From contig NW_019173947.1 of the NCBI RefSeq assembly GCF_001642475.1, forward strand, positions 337,292-401,291: a stretch of DNA of 64,000 nt, read 5' to 3'. Under the pieces are notes generated by a model. It did not search any database, was not told where the DNA came from, and worked only from the letters and a program-made list of their open reading frames with translations. The translations under genes were made by a program, and so were the position numbers. Positions 62,037-64,000 of the stretch are shown in pieces (positions within the stretch are counted from its first letter, which is position 1; every line of letters starts with the position of its first letter). This DNA is from Fonsecaea monophora (taxonomy: Eukaryota; Ascomycota; Eurotiomycetes; Chaetothyriales; Herpotrichiellaceae).

Positions 62037-63578
62037 ATGTCTACGACCTCGTCGTCCTCACAACCTCTGACCTTCCCTCCCGTGCCCGTCTCCTCCACCC
62101 TCCCGCACCAGAGCCTCCGCCTGTTGGAGCTACCGCCTGAATTGCTTGACGAAGTGGAGACGCAGATCAAGAATCCGAGTAAGAGGCGGAAACTGTGGTT
62201 CAAGTCGTCGGTGGACATTGCCCCTTCAGCTCTGGGACAGGGACAGCGACCACTACAGAAAGGGTTCAGCGGAGGAGGAATAACATCTGTGCGGGATGCA
62301 GAGGGAAAAAAAGGGTTTCTTCATCTCTGCACCGACGACAAGATCTGGGCTGTCAAGCAGGTCAGCACGAGTAATAGCGTCTACATCACGCAGACGAGTG
62401 ACTTGTCTCACGGACCGCGGGCCAACGACAAAGGCCGAGATGAAGGCGGAGACGGAGACACCTCTATGGCTGGTGCGGATGAGGATGGTGATGGGGCTAC
62501 CTTACCCAAGGCTGCTGGTTCCAGTACCAGAGGTGGTGGTATCACGACACGAGCACAAGTCAGAAATGTTCTCGAGTTGATCAAGGTGGAGCCGGACGAG
62601 CGAGAGATTGAGAGAAGAGTTCATGAATTGACACCCTTATATCACGACGTGGATGATGATGTCGATCCTCTTGACCGCGGCCGTATAGGGAATGGGACCC
62701 GGTCGAACGGGTCTGAGGGGGTATCATTGAGGAACGTGCTGGACAACATTCCCGCTCCGACGAGGCTGATCCGGGATGTGATGAGGAAGTCGTGTGTCTT
62801 CCAGCTGCCCCAGCCGACAGCGCCAAAGGGCGAGGAAGACAAGAAGATGGTCTACCTACCCACGCCAACCTTGCTACTTCGGCGCTGGAAGGACTTCCTA
62901 CAGCAATGTACCATCTCAGGCGTCAACCTCGAGAAAAACGACCACGTCCTGCCTGGAAAGAGCCTCCGTGCTGTGCTTGACGGGCTGGTCGAGACAGAAG
63001 AGACGGACGTGGGACGTGCTCTGGCTTTCAATGTCACGCTAGCCATCCTACGCCGACTTACAGATGAGGTAGCAGACGACGGACGGGACCCCCATACCTG
63101 TGATGACCCCTCGTTACTCGACATGGACCTGAGCAGCCCTGACTCGATCAGCGAGGACCAACTAGTCAATACAAAGCTAAAATTCAACCCCAGCCTCAGT
63201 CGCGACGTGGTCGGACAGTGGCTCCTCTCGTCCCACACCCGGAAACGGTCACTTGTCCCAAACTCCTCCGCCGACTCGTCTCCTGCCCAAGGGGGACTGG
63301 TACTGCGCGTCGACGAATTCATCTCCGAGTGGACACAGCTGCTTCCGGACTCCTGGGCCGTGAACTGCGACATCGCAGGACCGGTTTCAGCATCCGTCAA
63401 CGGTGTCAGTGTGGCGCGGGACGACCAAGGTGTGCAAGTCCTGAGATTCGCATCTCCTTCCTCCGGCGTGGCGGGTAGCCTCGCAAAGGACGCGCAGGGC
63501 CAGAGCCAGAGCCAGAAGAAGCGGAAATGGCACGAAAAGTTCGGGGCGCAGAGGACTGCTCCGGCAGTGAAGAGGTGA
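62037..63578 (+). CDS. DCC1: Sister-chromatid cohesion protein DCC1
   Basis: Single exon, 513 aa. The DCC1 pattern is present: QSLRLLELPPELLDEVETQI, then KGFLHLCTDDKIWAVKQVST and SNSVYITQTSDLSH, and a C-terminal run of winged-helix-like segments including PTPTLLLRRWKDFLQQCTIS, LSRDVVGQWLLSSH and LRVDEFISEWTQLLPDSWAV. DCC1 joins CTF8 and CTF18 in the alternative RFC clamp loader that acts on PCNA during replication and cohesion. It is longer than yeast Dcc1 (about 380 aa) because of acidic and Gly-rich inserts at about residues 130-180. Paired MCB boxes upstream suggest S-phase expression. Confidence 0.93.
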   Translation: MSTTSSSSQPLTFPPVPVSSTLPHQSLRLLELPPELLDEVETQIKNPSKRRKLWFKSSVDIAPSALGQGQRPLQKGFSGGGITSVRDAEGKKGFLHLCTDDKIWAVKQVSTSNSVYITQTSDLSHGPRANDKGRDEGGDGDTSMAGADEDGDGATLPKAAGSSTRGGGITTRAQVRNVLELIKVEPDEREIERRVHELTPLYHDVDDDVDPLDRGRIGNGTRSNGSEGVSLRNVLDNIPAPTRLIRDVMRKSCVFQLPQPTAPKGEEDKKMVYLPTPTLLLRRWKDFLQQCTISGVNLEKNDHVLPGKSLRAVLDGLVETEETDVGRALAFNVTLAILRRLTDEVADDGRDPHTCDDPSLLDMDLSSPDSISEDQLVNTKLKFNPSLSRDVVGQWLLSSHTRKRSLVPNSSADSSPAQGGLVLRVDEFISEWTQLLPDSWAVNCDIAGPVSASVNGVSVARDDQGVQVLRFASPSSGVAGSLAKDAQGQSQSQKKRKWHEKFGAQRTAPAVKR

Positions 63579-64000
63579 AGCGGTGATGGGCACGAGGTAC
63601 ATAATTGTGCAAGTAGATACGGTTACGTGGAAATCAATCCTCATCATCTACTCAGTAAACTCACTCGCTCATTCAGTCAGTCAGTCGAATACATGAATTA
63701 CATTAAGAAACTCCCGTCGCATTCCCCAAGAAATCCAATGTCCCTGGGTCAACCGTTCTACGTATACACAAACACCACCTCCCGTCTGGGGTAAAATAGG
63801 TAAAATAAGGAGGTAGATAGATACCCGAGGTATGTATATGTGGGTATGTATGTAGAAGCCCGACGACCGGCGTACTAATCCTTTCTCTAATACCCCTCAT
63901 TCCCTGCCGACGATACACACTTTGTCAATCAGGGTGACCACGGTTTAATATATAACAAACAACACTCCTCACATACCTACATACGTAACATACATAAGAA
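63579..64000. other. Intergenic to window end
   Basis: A 422-bp stretch downstream of DCC1, rich in TAC/TATG short repeats. No gene is seen before the window ends. Confidence 0.5.

Overview
This window looks like a chromosome segment of a filamentous ascomycete (Pezizomycotina). The evidence is short introns (about 50-130 bp) with GTAAGT-type donors, many Zn2Cys6 regulators and major-facilitator transporters, and single-copy fungal housekeeping genes. I cannot fix the order; the transporter and catabolic content would suit a black-yeast-like or other Eurotiomycete/Dothideomycete lineage, but that is a guess. I support 25 protein-coding genes. I saw no rRNA, tRNA, CRISPR array or intact transposon. 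Exon structures were worked out by hand, and every spliced model given here sums to a multiple of three.

1.3-18.3 kb is an accessory, catabolic-looking block: a GH39 glycoside hydrolase, a Zn2Cys6 regulator divergent from it, a Dal5/Liz1-type permease, a second Zn2Cys6 regulator, an AtuA-DUF4387 fusion protein, a sugar transporter and a lactonase-fold beta-propeller. The mix (glycosidase, importers, lactonase, enzyme of unknown reaction, two regulators) resembles a sugar or sugar-acid utilisation cluster. Its spacers hold repeated palindromes that could be regulator sites.

19.3-32.5 kb is mostly core: CDC5/CEF1 splicing factor, a secreted 12-cysteine protein, mitochondrial prolyl-tRNA synthetase, prefoldin subunit 5, a conserved fungal protein with two tiny first exons, and ORC1. 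32.7-46.2 kb is accessory again: a zinc alcohol dehydrogenase with a possible optional mitochondrial presequence, another Dal5-type permease divergent from a bacterial-type CapA protein, an alpha/beta hydrolase, and two same-strand regulators. 46.2-49.3 kb is a gene-poor gap.

49.3-63.6 kb holds a GPI-anchored surface protein, the ribosome-biogenesis factor MAK21/NOC1, an AAAP amino-acid transporter, a small SnoaL/NTF2-like protein, the Golgi mannosyltransferase ANP1 and the cohesion factor DCC1.

The most interesting signals are regulatory. (1) CCGAC-N11-GTCGG stands upstream of both Dal5-family permeases, 30 kb apart. (2) The 8-mer CATTGCGA or its complement recurs six times, twice as a palindrome, in the two spacers around the second regulator and the AtuA fusion gene. 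(3) Paired ACGCGT (MluI cell-cycle box) sites lie in front of both replication/cohesion genes, ORC1 and DCC1, and apparently in no other spacer of the window.
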